A stretch of DNA of 64,000 bases from Actinomycetota bacterium (GCA_029978335.1 JAPOJQ010000002.1:62001-126000), one strand, 5' to 3'; shown: positions 49,755 to 60,085, counted from the stretch's first letter. The notes: generated by a model not told the origin, from the letters alone. Numbers and translations: made by a program.

Positions 49755-50633
49755 CTAGTGCCGTCGGCGCCGATACTCATCGCGAAGTTCGCGCATGCCG
49801 ATGACGTCGATACGACCAGCGGCACTCAGGTCATCGAGCAACGCGCGCCAGTGCGGCGCCGCCAGTTCGAGGTATTCATCGGTTCGGACATGCGCCCGAG
49901 CAGCATCGATCGACTCGATCTCGCCGGACGCGCAGGGATGCAATGCCAAGACCGCAAGTTGTGCATCGCTCGTGAGCGCCGCATCGAGCATCGCTTCCAG
50001 ATCCAAGGCCAGCCCTGCGGGGCGAGAAAAATCTGTCTCGATCACCACGTCGACAAGCGGCATCCCCGCCTCTTGCGCTGCTGCTACGGCGCGGGCGTGG
50101 TCGGCTTGGGTCACGTCCGGCAGGTGGCGACGAACCCCGTACCCCTCAATTGACCGCGTCATCAACACGGGTACGTCGTACTCAACGCCGAGCGCAACGT
50201 AGTGCTCACTCCACTGCGGAGCGAACGCCGATCCCATGTGCGTATCGAGATGCGTGATATCGACGCCCGAGGCGAGCGCACGATCGACTTGAGCCCGCCA
50301 CTCGCCCACCACTGCCTCGGGATCCGCATTACCCCGCACGTCGACCACCGAACGCCACAGTGCACCCGAATGATCCGTCAGCCCAGCGAGCCGTGACGGC
50401 CTCGATACCGGCCCCCATCGGTAATAGCGATGCTCTGACGTCAGCGTCAGGTGCACGCCAACATCGAGATCGGGACGGCCTGCGGCGAATTCAAGGGCTT
50501 CGGATGACCACGGACACGGCACCATGACGGACGCAGCCGACACTGCGCCGAGCGCTGCGAGGTCGCCGAAGGCGACGTTGGTGCCATGGCACATGCCCAC
50601 ATCGTCGACATGGATCACGACCCGCATCGTCAT
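49755..50633 (-). CDS. ChbG/YdjC (carbohydrate deacetylase) family protein
   Basis: VVIHVDDVGMCHGTNVAF...PDLDVGVHLTLTSEHRYYRWGPVSR...ITHLDTHMGSAFAPQ. Confidence 0.9.
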   Translation of the reverse strand: MTMRVVIHVDDVGMCHGTNVAFGDLAALGAVSAASVMVPCPWSSEALEFAAGRPDLDVGVHLTLTSEHRYYRWGPVSRPSRLAGLTDHSGALWRSVVDVRGNADPEAVVGEWRAQVDRALASGVDITHLDTHMGSAFAPQWSEHYVALGVEYDVPVLMTRSIEGYGVRRHLPDVTQADHARAVAAAQEAGMPLVDVVIETDFSRPAGLALDLEAMLDAALTSDAQLAVLALHPCASGEIESIDAARAHVRTDEYLELAAPHWRALLDDLSAAGRIDVIGMRELRDEYRRRRH

Positions 50634-50700
50634 GGCAGACAAGTGTAGGAGCGGCCGTGTGGCCGACCTGTGGCGCACCGGTCGACGTAACATCCCCGGG

Positions 50701-52362
50701 ATGTCAACGCCGCCAAACCCCACTGCCAGCAACTCTGAATGGTGGCGCAATGGCGTGGTGTACCAGATCTACCCGCGTTCATTCGCCGACGGAAACGGTG
50801 ACGGCACCGGCGATGTGATGGGCATTCGCGCACGCCTCGATCACCTCGTGCAACTCGGCATCGACGCGATCTGGATCAGTCCGTGGTACCCATCACCGTT
50901 GCTCGACGGTGGCTATGACGTCGCCAACTATCGGGATATCGCGCCGCGATTCGGCTCACTCGACGACGCGCGAGCACTCATCGCTGACGCGCACGCCGCA
51001 GGTATCCGCATCATCATCGACCTCGTCCCCAACCACACATCGTGGGACCACGAGTGGTTTGTCGCTGCGCGCAACGCGGCTCCCGGCAGCCCTGAACGCC
51101 ACCGGTACATGATCCGACCAGGCCGCGGCACCAACGGCGAACTTCCGCCCAACAACTGGACGGCGGTCTTTGGAGGTTCTGCTTGGACCCGGCTACCCGA
51201 CGGCGAGTGGTACCTCCACCTCTTCGATTCGAGCCAACCCGACCTCGATTGGACGAATACTGAGGTTCGTCAAGAGTTCGTCGACATCCTTCGTTTTTGG
51301 ATCGATCTCGGCGTCGATGGCTTTCGCGTCGATGTGGCCCATGGCCTCGTGAAGGATCCTGCGCTTCCCGACCTCGCCGCCACCGAAGGCATCCTCGAAA
51401 GTGCCCTCGTCGAGAACCATCCGCACTGGGATCGCGATGGCGTCCACGAGATCATTCGAGAATGGCGTGCGGTGCTCGACGCCGAACAAGCCGCTCGCGG
51501 GCGCGATCTCATGATGGTTGCCGAAGCGTGGGTGCACCCAGCAAGCCTGCCGAAGTACCTCCGACCCGACGAGTATCACCAGTCGTTCAATTTCGACTTC
51601 CTGCAGTGTGAATGGGATGCCGGCCTCATGCGGGCTGCCGTCGACCGAGCCCTCGCCGGTGCCGAAGCCGTGGGATCGACTGCCACCTGGGCATTGTCGA
51701 ATCACGATGTCGTTCGCCATGCCACCCGTTATGGACTCCCGCCTGAGACCGATTGGCGCGCATGGTTGCTCGATGGTCCACACGAGGTGCTCGATGCGGC
51801 CTTAGGTCTACGTCGCGCACGCGCGGCGGCACTGCTGCTACTCGCTCTGCCCGGATCGACGTACCTCTACCAAGGTGAAGAACTCGGATTGCCCGAGGTG
51901 TACGACCTCCCGGTGGACGTGCTCGATGACCCGGTCTGGGAGAACTCTCGCCATACCCGCAAAGGCCGTGATGGCTGCCGCGTGCCGATCCCTTGGACCG
52001 TGGGTGGGTCATCATTCGGTTTTGGCACCGACGGCGCATGGCTGCCCCAACCGGCACGATTTGGCTCACTGTCCGTTGAGGCACAGACCGGCGATGTGGA
52101 CAGCACGCTCGAACTGCACCGGCGCGCCATCGCCCTTCGGCGGAGCCACTGGGTTGGTGCGGGACCTCTCGAATGGTCCAGCAAGTTCTCGCGCGAAGAA
52201 GAGCAGGTCTTGTGTTTCCGTCGAGGCGAGGCAATCTGCATCGTGAACTTCGGAGATGAGCCCGTTGCCGTGCCTGCCGGCACCGTGATGTTGACGTCGG
52301 AACCGCTCACCGCCGACGGCCGGCTGCTCGGTCCTGCAGCGGCATGGATTACCGCTGGCTGA
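50701..52362 (+). CDS. GH13 alpha-glucosidase/alpha-amylase family
   Basis: WWRNGVVYQIYPRSFADGNGDGTGDVMGIRARLDHLVQLGIDAIWISPWYPSP, DLVPNHTS, VDGFRVDVAH, LSNHDVVRH, FYLYQGEELGLPE-like. Confidence 0.95.
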   Translation: MSTPPNPTASNSEWWRNGVVYQIYPRSFADGNGDGTGDVMGIRARLDHLVQLGIDAIWISPWYPSPLLDGGYDVANYRDIAPRFGSLDDARALIADAHAAGIRIIIDLVPNHTSWDHEWFVAARNAAPGSPERHRYMIRPGRGTNGELPPNNWTAVFGGSAWTRLPDGEWYLHLFDSSQPDLDWTNTEVRQEFVDILRFWIDLGVDGFRVDVAHGLVKDPALPDLAATEGILESALVENHPHWDRDGVHEIIREWRAVLDAEQAARGRDLMMVAEAWVHPASLPKYLRPDEYHQSFNFDFLQCEWDAGLMRAAVDRALAGAEAVGSTATWALSNHDVVRHATRYGLPPETDWRAWLLDGPHEVLDAALGLRRARAAALLLLALPGSTYLYQGEELGLPEVYDLPVDVLDDPVWENSRHTRKGRDGCRVPIPWTVGGSSFGFGTDGAWLPQPARFGSLSVEAQTGDVDSTLELHRRAIALRRSHWVGAGPLEWSSKFSREEEQVLCFRRGEAICIVNFGDEPVAVPAGTVMLTSEPLTADGRLLGPAAAWITAG

Positions 52363-52367
52363 ACGAA

Positions 52368-53612
52368 TCAGACAGCGTCCAGCGCATCGACCGTGATCGC
52401 CACGATGCGGTCGATCTCATCGGCTGCAACGGTGAGCGGCGGGGCGAAGAGCAGCGCATCGGCAACCGCTGGGCCAGATCCTGCGGGGTACACCCACATG
52501 CCGCGCTCGACACACGCGTCAACAGCAGTGACCGCGCTCACACCAGCGAGTTCCACGCCAACCATCAATCCCCGACCGCGTACCTCGCTCACTCGTTGAT
52601 GATCGCCAAGAGCAGCCCGCAACGATGACTGGAGATAGTCGCCCATCTCAGCAGCACGCGCGACGAGACCTTCGCGTTCCATGATGTCGAGCACCGCCAG
52701 CGCTCCGGCACACATGGCGTCGGGCCCCGAATAGGTGAAGAACATCACGCTGCCACCAGCTTCAGAGATCGTGTCGAGCACGTGATTCGATGCCGACACC
52801 ATTGACATCGGGACATAGCCACCGCCGAGACCCTTGGCCGACACGAGGATGTCGGGCTGCACGGGATCGTGTTGATGACCCCAGGTCCGGCCCGTTCGAC
52901 CAAATCCCGTCATCACCTCATCCGCGATGAACAAAATGCCGTAGTGACGACAGACCTCCATGATCTGTTGCCAGTAATCGTCGTCGGCGACGAGCGCACC
53001 AGCTGATGCACCGATCACCGGTTCAGCCATGAATGCCGCCACCGTGTCGGGCCCTGCCGCTTCGATAGCCGTGGCGAGCGCACCGGCATCGTTCCATGGC
53101 ACCTTTGGCCATTCGGCGAGCAGAGGGTCGAGACCGGCACGACGAGCCATGTGGCCACCAATCGCCAGTGTCGTCACCGTCGCTCCGTGATAGCTCGGAA
53201 TGCGCGCCAGCACCTTGTAGCGGCGTTCATCGCCGCGAGCGAGGTGATAGCTCCGGGCAACGCGCACCGCGGTGTCGGTTGCTTCGGAGCCACCACCGGC
53301 GAAATACACGTGATCGAAGCCATCGGGAAGCCACCTGTCGGCGAGACGCTCAACGAGCGCAACGCGGTGTGGTGTCGCCCACGTCGGCACGACATAGTCG
53401 ATCGTGCGCATCGCTGAGGCCACCGCGTCGGCTACCTCGTGGCGCCCATGTCCGATGTTGGTAACCACGGCCCCGCCGGCGGCATCGATCACGCGACGGC
53501 CATCGTCAAGGATCAACTCAATGCCTTCAGTGGCGACCACCAGCGGCGGGCGCTTTGCTGCCCGAGTAAACGGGTAACGATCGACTGCTGACGGATCAGA
53601 CGTGGTGGACAT
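52368..53612 (-). CDS. Class III (PLP) aminotransferase
   Basis: VYFAGGGSEATDTAVRVARSYHLARG...YHGATVTTLAIGG...LFIADEVMTGFGRTGRTWGHQHDPVQPDILVSAKGLGGGYVPM. Confidence 0.93.
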   Translation of the reverse strand: MSTTSDPSAVDRYPFTRAAKRPPLVVATEGIELILDDGRRVIDAAGGAVVTNIGHGRHEVADAVASAMRTIDYVVPTWATPHRVALVERLADRWLPDGFDHVYFAGGGSEATDTAVRVARSYHLARGDERRYKVLARIPSYHGATVTTLAIGGHMARRAGLDPLLAEWPKVPWNDAGALATAIEAAGPDTVAAFMAEPVIGASAGALVADDDYWQQIMEVCRHYGILFIADEVMTGFGRTGRTWGHQHDPVQPDILVSAKGLGGGYVPMSMVSASNHVLDTISEAGGSVMFFTYSGPDAMCAGALAVLDIMEREGLVARAAEMGDYLQSSLRAALGDHQRVSEVRGRGLMVGVELAGVSAVTAVDACVERGMWVYPAGSGPAVADALLFAPPLTVAADEIDRIVAITVDALDAV

Positions 53613-53676
53613 GTGCGTCATCATCGCAGACCGTTGGGTAGCGGAACGCACCACATCGATCTGTCACACTTCGGAT

Positions 53677-54420
53677 ATGAGCACAGGCGAATTCTCCGGC
53701 CGCGTGGCAATCGTCACCGGATCATCTTCTGGTATCGGCGAGGCGATCTCCCATCGTCTCTCCGCCCTCGGCGCCACCGTCGTCGTTAACTCGTCGTCCT
53801 CGGTCGAGGCTGGCGAGGCGGTATCGGCCGCGCTTCCTGGCGAGTCGATGTATGTCCAGGCGGATATCTCCGATCAGGCACAGGGGCATGCGCTCATCGA
53901 CACGACGATCGAGCGGTACGGCCGCCTCGACATGTTGATCAACAATGCCGGGTGGACAACGGTGGTCCCGCACCACGATCTTGATGCATTGACCGACGAG
54001 ATTTTCCGAAAGACATTCGAGGTCAACGTGTTCGGCACCTGGTGGCTGACGAAGCACGCGATGCCGCACCTGATGAAGTCGCCCGATGGCAACGTGGTGA
54101 ACATCACCTCGATCGCGGGCGTACGACCGGTCGGGTCATCGGTTGCCTATTCGATGACGAAGGCGGCGCTCAATCAGATGACACACCTATTGGCGAAGTC
54201 GTGCGGTCCAGTCCGCGTCAACGCCATCGCCCCAGGTCTCGTCGCCACTCCCTGGACGAGCGATTGGGATGAACAGCACGCCGCGATTGCCGAACTCGCC
54301 CCGCTGAAGCGCTCGGCTACCGCTGAAGACTGTGCCGAGGCAACGCTCGGCCTGCTGCGCTCGACGTACGTCTCCGGTTCGGTGCTCGTCGTCGACGGCG
54401 GCACGACGATGCGGATGTGA
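53677..54420 (+). CDS. SDR family oxidoreductase
   Basis: AIVTGSSSGIGEAIS, INNAGWTT, YSMTKAALNQMTHLLAKSCGPVRVNAIAPGLVATPW. Confidence 0.95.
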   Translation: MSTGEFSGRVAIVTGSSSGIGEAISHRLSALGATVVVNSSSSVEAGEAVSAALPGESMYVQADISDQAQGHALIDTTIERYGRLDMLINNAGWTTVVPHHDLDALTDEIFRKTFEVNVFGTWWLTKHAMPHLMKSPDGNVVNITSIAGVRPVGSSVAYSMTKAALNQMTHLLAKSCGPVRVNAIAPGLVATPWTSDWDEQHAAIAELAPLKRSATAEDCAEATLGLLRSTYVSGSVLVVDGGTTMRM

Positions 54421-54430
54421 TCTCTCGGGC

Positions 54431-55576
54431 TTAGAGCCCGAGCGACTTCGCGATGATCGTCTTCATGATCTCGTTGGTCCCGCCGTAGATCGAGGTGACA
54501 CGAGCATCGGCGTAGTTGCGCGCAATCGGATACTCAACGGTGTACCCGTAGCCGCCAAAGAACTGCAGGCAGCGGTCGGCGGCCTCTTTTTGCAGGTCGG
54601 TGCACCAATACTTTGCTTGCGCCGCCTCAGCTGGCGACAATGTGCCCGCGTTCAGCGCCATCACGCATTGGTCGACGTAGGCCTGAGCGACATCGATCGA
54701 CGTCTTCACCTCTGCAAGCACGAATTTCGTGTTCTGGAACGAACTGAGCGGTGAACCAAATGCATGGCGCTCACGCACGTACTCCACCGTCCAATTGAGC
54801 GCAGCTCGTGCGGAGGCAACCCCGGTGATCGCGATCGACAAACGCTCCTGGGCGAGATTGGATGACAGATAACGGAACGCTTGGCCTTCGTCGCCGAGGC
54901 GATTCGACACGGGAATCCGAACATCGTCAAAGAACAACTCGGCGGTGTCTTGTGAGTGGTTGCCAATCTTGTCGAGGTTCCGACCTCGCTCGAAGCCAGC
55001 CATACCGCGTTCGGCGACGAGCAGTGTCATCCCGGTGTGACGAGCGGTTGGGTCGGTCTTCGCGACCACGATGATGAGGTCGGAATTGATGCCGTTGGTG
55101 ATGAAGGTCTTTGAACCGTTCACGATGTATGAGTCACCGTCACGCACTGCCGTCGTGCCGACGCTTGCAAGGTCTGATCCGGTGCCGGGTTCGGTCATCG
55201 CAATGGCAGTGATCAATTCACCCGAGGCAATCCGTGGCAGCCAGCGATCACGCTGCTCGTCGTTGGCGAGTTCGAGGTAGTACGGGATGGTGATGTCGTT
55301 GTGCAAGGTGATACCAAGCCCGGCGCCGCCGATGCCGGCGTAGGCGAACTCCTCGGCAACCACTTGGTTGAACCGGAAGTCATCAGATCCGCCACCGCCG
55401 TATTCGGTTGGAATCTGCATTCCAAGAAAACCGTTGGCACCTGCCGATGCGTAGATCTCGCGCGGCGAGATGCCCGCCCGTTCCCACTCCATGTAGTTCG
55501 GCACGATCACCTTTGCGACCCATGAGGAGAACGACCGGCGGAACTCGTCGTGGACATCGTCGAAGATGCTGCGCAT
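54431..55576 (-). CDS. Acyl-CoA dehydrogenase
   Basis: AMTEPGTGSDLASVGTTAVRDGDSYIVNGSKTFITNGINSDL...QFFGGYGYTVEYPIARNYADARVTSIYGGTNEIMKTIIAKSLGL. Confidence 0.96.
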   Translation of the reverse strand: MRSIFDDVHDEFRRSFSSWVAKVIVPNYMEWERAGISPREIYASAGANGFLGMQIPTEYGGGGSDDFRFNQVVAEEFAYAGIGGAGLGITLHNDITIPYYLELANDEQRDRWLPRIASGELITAIAMTEPGTGSDLASVGTTAVRDGDSYIVNGSKTFITNGINSDLIIVVAKTDPTARHTGMTLLVAERGMAGFERGRNLDKIGNHSQDTAELFFDDVRIPVSNRLGDEGQAFRYLSSNLAQERLSIAITGVASARAALNWTVEYVRERHAFGSPLSSFQNTKFVLAEVKTSIDVAQAYVDQCVMALNAGTLSPAEAAQAKYWCTDLQKEAADRCLQFFGGYGYTVEYPIARNYADARVTSIYGGTNEIMKTIIAKSLGL

Positions 55577-55675
55577 TCCGTAATGGTAGAGAACCGGCTA
55601 CACGAGGCACCAAGCGAGCCTCATCACTTCGAACGGTCAGGCGCATGATCGGCTCTCACGCCCCATACTGGTCAG

Positions 55676-57355
55676 GTGAGCGACGCCACCGAGACCGCTG
55701 ATCTTCGCGAGGACTTTGTGCGCGAGATGGTTCGCAAGGATCTCCGCGACGGCACCTACAGCCGGGTGCAGACCCGCTTTCCTCCGGAGCCGAACGGCTA
55801 TCTCCACATCGGCCATGCAAAGGCCATCACGTTGGACTTCGATCTCGCGTCGGAATTTGATGGCACCTGCAACCTTCGTTTTGATGACACCAACCCCGAC
55901 ACCGAAGACACCGCGTTCGTCGATGGGATCATTGAAGACCTGACGTGGTTGGGTTTCACCCCCTCGGGCGACCCGCTCTACGCGAGCGACTACTTCGAAC
56001 AGTTGTATGCATGGGCAGAGTCGATGATCGAACGCGGTCTTGCCTACGTCGATGATCAAGATGCTGAAACGATCTCCGCTCAGCGAGGTGGCTACGGTCA
56101 ACCCGGCATCGAGAGTCCATTTCGCACTCGCAGCAGCGACGAGAACCTCGACCTCTTCCGTCGCATGCGTGCTGGCGAGTTCGGCGAAGGAACTCGTGTG
56201 CTTCGAGCCAAGATCGACATGCAGCACGAGAACATGCAACTGCGCGATCCCGTCATGTATCGGATCCGCCACGAGCACCATCACCGGACGGGCGACCGCT
56301 GGCACATCTACCCGACCTATGACTGGGCGCATGGGCAAAGCGACGCGATCGAAGGCGTGACGCATTCGCTGTGCACACTTGAGTTCGACAGCCATCGTGC
56401 GCTCTACGACTGGTACCTCGAGCAATTGCCGCTGCCGCATGAGCGGCCGCGCCAGACCGAATTCGCTCGTCTCGAACTGACCCACACGGTGACGTCGAAG
56501 CGTCGGCTTGCCGGTCTCGTCGCGGATGGCGTGGTCGACGGCTGGGATGATCCGCGCATGCCGACCCTGCGGGGACTGCGGCGGCGTGGCTATCCCGCAG
56601 CAGCGATTCGCGAGTTCTGCTCCTACATCGGCGTTGCCCGCACCAACAGTCGCCATCAGATCGAACTGCTCGAATCCTTTGTCAGGACGCACCTCAATCG
56701 CGTGGCGCCGCGCCGGATGGCCGTGCTTGACCCCATTCGGCTGGTCATCACCAACTGGCCCGAGGGGCTCGTCGATCACGTTGAGGTGGTGAACAATCCG
56801 GAAGATCCCGCCGACGGCACCCGAATGGTCCCGTTCTCGGGAGAGTTGTTCATCGAGCGTGACGACTTCATGCTTGACCCTCCGCCTAAATACTTCCGAT
56901 TGACACCAGGGCGCGAAGTGCGATTGCGCGCTGCGTATTTCGTGACGTGCACGCACGCCGATACCGACGCCGACGGCCAGCCGATCACCGTGTTCGCCAC
57001 GTACGACCCTGCCACGCGCGGCGGCAACGCTCCCGACGGGCGAAAAGTGAAGTCGACCATGCACTGGGTGTCAGCCGCGCACGCAGTCGACGGTCGAGCA
57101 ATGCTGTACGACCGGTTGTTCAGCGCCGAGGTCCCCGGGGATCGAACCGGCGATCCGCTCGATGACCTCAATCCACGGTCACGTCAGGTGCTCGACAACT
57201 GTCGATTCGAACCCGCTCTTGCCGACTGCCCACATGGTGAGGTCGTGCAATTTGAACGCCTCGGCTACTTCGCTCACGACACACGAGAGCCTCAGCTGTT
57301 CCACCGCACGGTCGGCTTGCGCGATGAGTGGGCACGCATCGCTGGACGCACCTGA
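55676..57355 (+). CDS. glnS: Glutaminyl-tRNA synthetase
   Basis: TRFPPEPNGYLHIGHAKAITLDFDLASEFDGTCNLRFDDTNPDTEDTAFVDGIIEDLTWLGF...MYRIRHEHHHRTGDRWHIYPTYDWAHGQSDAIEGVTHSLCTLEFDSHRALYDWYLEQL...VTSKRRLAGLV. Confidence 0.94.
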   Translation: MSDATETADLREDFVREMVRKDLRDGTYSRVQTRFPPEPNGYLHIGHAKAITLDFDLASEFDGTCNLRFDDTNPDTEDTAFVDGIIEDLTWLGFTPSGDPLYASDYFEQLYAWAESMIERGLAYVDDQDAETISAQRGGYGQPGIESPFRTRSSDENLDLFRRMRAGEFGEGTRVLRAKIDMQHENMQLRDPVMYRIRHEHHHRTGDRWHIYPTYDWAHGQSDAIEGVTHSLCTLEFDSHRALYDWYLEQLPLPHERPRQTEFARLELTHTVTSKRRLAGLVADGVVDGWDDPRMPTLRGLRRRGYPAAAIREFCSYIGVARTNSRHQIELLESFVRTHLNRVAPRRMAVLDPIRLVITNWPEGLVDHVEVVNNPEDPADGTRMVPFSGELFIERDDFMLDPPPKYFRLTPGREVRLRAAYFVTCTHADTDADGQPITVFATYDPATRGGNAPDGRKVKSTMHWVSAAHAVDGRAMLYDRLFSAEVPGDRTGDPLDDLNPRSRQVLDNCRFEPALADCPHGEVVQFERLGYFAHDTREPQLFHRTVGLRDEWARIAGRT

Positions 57356-57726
57356 GCCGGTGCATCATCGTGCCGCAGGAATGCCGACCAGTCGTCAAGT
57401 GCGCCACTCGAGATAGCAAGGAGTGCGACGTCGACTTCAATCGGCCGAACGAGGCCAGTCGCCACAGCTGACTCGACATCACCCGTCAGAATGATGATCG
57501 CTGCGAGCAGCACCCCCAGCGGGTCGATGTCGTAACCAGTCGGATCCGCCACCGCTGTGGGACCCGTGTCGATGAGCCCCGAACCAACGACGACGGTGAC
57601 ATCAGGTGCTGGGTCGCTCACCGATTCAGGCATTGGCGTTGGCACAGGGCTTGGCTCCGGGGCGGCGCAGCCGGCGGCGAACAGCAGCAGCGCCAACACG
57701 TAACGACCAGCGTGGTAGCGCGTCAT
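57292..57726 (-). CDS. Hypothetical lipoprotein
   Basis: Lipobox LLLFAAGCAAPEPSP; convergent overlap with glnS 3' end; ATGA overlap with upstream gene. Confidence 0.55.
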   Translation of the reverse strand: MTRYHAGRYVLALLLFAAGCAAPEPSPVPTPMPESVSDPAPDVTVVVGSGLIDTGPTAVADPTGYDIDPLGVLLAAIIILTGDVESAVATGLVRPIEVDVALLAISSGALDDWSAFLRHDDAPAQVRPAMRAHSSRKPTVRWNS

Positions 57727-58352
57727 TCGCCGGCCCCTGAGGCGGACCCATCGATGCCCGCAAGTACCACACCAAGTTCAAGGGCTTGGATCCGGTCAGG
57801 ATCGGTTGCGCGAACCCCGTCGTCCCCCACGTCACCAACCAGTGCCATCATGCGATCGACGGTCCGATCACGTTCGGCGAGCAGGCCACCGGTCACACGT
57901 TGGCGATCGATCGGTCCCAGAGCGTCAGCCATCGACAACCGCATCACGATGGTTGCGCTCAGACGTTCGGCGTGCGCCAGCCAGAGTGTTGGTTCCAGTT
58001 CGTCAACGCAGCTGCTGGCCTCCACCTGCAACACCTCGTTGCGACACGCGATCACAGGACCCACGAACCGACTCGAGATATCTCGCCATTCCGGTCCGAC
58101 CACGCCCCAGGCATCATCGACCAACGCAACACGATCAACGACATCGTTCACATCGACTGCTACCAACGACAGCATCACATCGCGTTCGATCGCAACGTCG
58201 ACGAGCGTCGCGAGGTCAGCGAGGCGTTGGGCGTCAGGTAGTTCTCTCAGCCCCGCGCTCCGCAGCACGGCCTCGACCGACCCAACCGACATGGTCTGCA
58301 CCGGCGCGATACCAGTCCACGATGTAAGAACGATGATGAGCAGTGACCACAC
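57723..58352 (-). CDS. Hypothetical secreted protein
   Basis: Hydrophobic N-terminus MWSLLIIVLTSWTGIAPVQ then soluble helical region; no recognisable family. Confidence 0.55.
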   Translation of the reverse strand: MWSLLIIVLTSWTGIAPVQTMSVGSVEAVLRSAGLRELPDAQRLADLATLVDVAIERDVMLSLVAVDVNDVVDRVALVDDAWGVVGPEWRDISSRFVGPVIACRNEVLQVEASSCVDELEPTLWLAHAERLSATIVMRLSMADALGPIDRQRVTGGLLAERDRTVDRMMALVGDVGDDGVRATDPDRIQALELGVVLAGIDGSASGAGE

Positions 58353-58454
58353 GTGTCCGACCTCCGACGACGACCGTCGGCGACCGTAACGACGTGCGGT
58401 TGACTGCTCCGACGACGAATGTCACCGGTTCACTACAGGTTGATCAACGCGTGA

Positions 58455-59888
58455 TCAGTGCGCCAGATGCGGCCACGGATGCGAGCGTTCCAACTGTGCG
58501 GCAACCGACAAGAGGAGGTCCTCGCGCCCGTAATCAGCAACGAGTTGCACTCCGATCGGCAGACCGCTTGCAGTGCGGTGCAGCGGCAGGCTGATGGCCG
58601 GTTGACCCGAGGTGTTGAACGGGGGCGTGTACACCACCCATTCGGCAGCACGACGCAGCGGTTCCATCGGTCGCGCAACGTCGTTGTCATGCTCGCCAAT
58701 CCGCGGCTGTACCTGCGCCACCGTCGGTGTGACCAACAGGTCAAAGCCGGACGCCCACCATGCAAGGCACTCGCGTCGGAATGACGCGACAGCAGCGAGG
58801 GCGAGGGCGTAATCCTCCCCTGACATACGACGGGCGAATTCTGCTTGTGCCCAGTTCATTGGCTCGACGTCGTTCTCGTTGATCTCGCGGCCCAGCAGGT
58901 CGCTGAAGGAGCGGACGTTGATCGCCGCGCCAACCGCCCACAACGCCATAAAGCGCGTCACGGTCGACTCATCGGACAACACGGCCGGAAAGCTGTACTC
59001 GACGTGATGTCCAAGGGCCTCGAGCATCCGCCCAGCGGACTCCGCGGCTTCGGTGCAGTCGGCATCAACCGTGCCGCCACGGGGATGCCCACTCAGCAGT
59101 CCGATGCGAAGACGCCCTGGATCGCGATCCAGCGCAGCCTCATAACCAACTGGTGGGACTGGGGCGATCACCGAGTCACCCGTGCCCGGACCCGCGACGG
59201 CAGCAAGTAAGCGGGCGGTATCACGGACCGAATGGCTGACCGCGAGTTCAACACCGAGTCCGGTCTCGGCTCGGAAGGGTCCGGTCGAGATACGACCTTG
59301 CGATGGCTTCAAACCAACGAGACCACAGCACGACGCAGGAATTCGGATTGACCCTCCCCCATCGGAGGCATGTGCGAATGGCACCATCCCAGCCGCAACC
59401 GATGCGGCAGCGCCACCCGATGAGCCACCTGGCGTGCGTTCGGTATCCCACGGGTTGCGCGTCGGGCCCCATGCCACCGGTTCGGTGACCGGAACGGTGC
59501 CCATCTCAGGGCTGTTGGTTCGACCGAGGATCACGAGTCCGGCTGCTTTGAATCGCGCCACGAGTGCGGTGTCGGTGCTCGACCGATACTGCGCATCGCG
59601 GAGCGCCACATTGCCATTGCTCAGCGGCATACCTGTCATGTGCGCATGTAAATCCTTGAGGAGAAACGGCACCCCACGAAACGGACCGCGTGGGAGGTCG
59701 GGATCGCCTGCAGCCTGACGCGCTTGGTCGAACCACCGAATATTCACCGCGTTCAACGGACCGTCAAGCGCTTCGATGCGTTCAACCGCAGCATCAACAA
59801 GTTCGACGGGCGACACCTCCCCTGACTCGACGAGTTCCGCTTGCGCGGTGGCGTCCATCCAACGGGTGCGGTCAGCGAGTTCCCCCAT
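58455..59888 (-). CDS. Amidase (amidase signature family)
   Basis: GPFRGVPFLLKDLHAHMTGMPLSNGN, RTPGGSSGGAAASVAAGMVPFAHASDGGGSIRIPASCCGLVGLKPSQGRIS. Confidence 0.95.
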   Translation of the reverse strand: MGELADRTRWMDATAQAELVESGEVSPVELVDAAVERIEALDGPLNAVNIRWFDQARQAAGDPDLPRGPFRGVPFLLKDLHAHMTGMPLSNGNVALRDAQYRSSTDTALVARFKAAGLVILGRTNSPEMGTVPVTEPVAWGPTRNPWDTERTPGGSSGGAAASVAAGMVPFAHASDGGGSIRIPASCCGLVGLKPSQGRISTGPFRAETGLGVELAVSHSVRDTARLLAAVAGPGTGDSVIAPVPPVGYEAALDRDPGRLRIGLLSGHPRGGTVDADCTEAAESAGRMLEALGHHVEYSFPAVLSDESTVTRFMALWAVGAAINVRSFSDLLGREINENDVEPMNWAQAEFARRMSGEDYALALAAVASFRRECLAWWASGFDLLVTPTVAQVQPRIGEHDNDVARPMEPLRRAAEWVVYTPPFNTSGQPAISLPLHRTASGLPIGVQLVADYGREDLLLSVAAQLERSHPWPHLAH

Positions 59889-59969
59889 GCGTGATTGCTA
59901 CCACATGACCACAGAGCCCAATTGAGATGAGTGGAGCACCGCGTGATGTCGCGTCATCCCTGACGCGAC

Positions 59970-59992
59970 GACGACCCTCGCTGAGGGTCGTC
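59970..59992 (-). terminator. Hairpin downstream of tRNA-Glu
   Basis: GACGACCCTC-GCT-GAGGGTCGTC 10-bp stem. Confidence 0.6.
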
Positions 59993-60012
59993 ACGCTCAT
60001 TACATCGATTGG

Positions 60013-60085
60013 CAGCCCGTACGGGATTCGAACCCGTGCCGCCACCTTGAGAGGGTGGTGTCCTAGGCCACTAGACGAACGGGCC
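60013..60085 (-). tRNA. tRNA-Glu (CTC)
   Basis: Reverse complement GGCCCGTTCGTCTAGTGGCCTAGGACACCACCCTCTCAAGGTGGCGGCACGGGTTCGAATCCCGTACGGGCT; cloverleaf, anticodon CTC. Confidence 0.93.

Noticed and set aside
54425-54443. CTCGGGC-TTAGA-GCCCGAG hairpin between SDR and acyl-CoA dehydrogenase
   Set aside because: Probably a bidirectional terminator but overlaps the coding end of the dehydrogenase; not strong enough to list as a separate feature
55637-57064. 475-aa minus-strand ORF opposite glnS
   Set aside because: Antisense shadow ORF of a high-GC gene; glnS motifs are unambiguous on the plus strand
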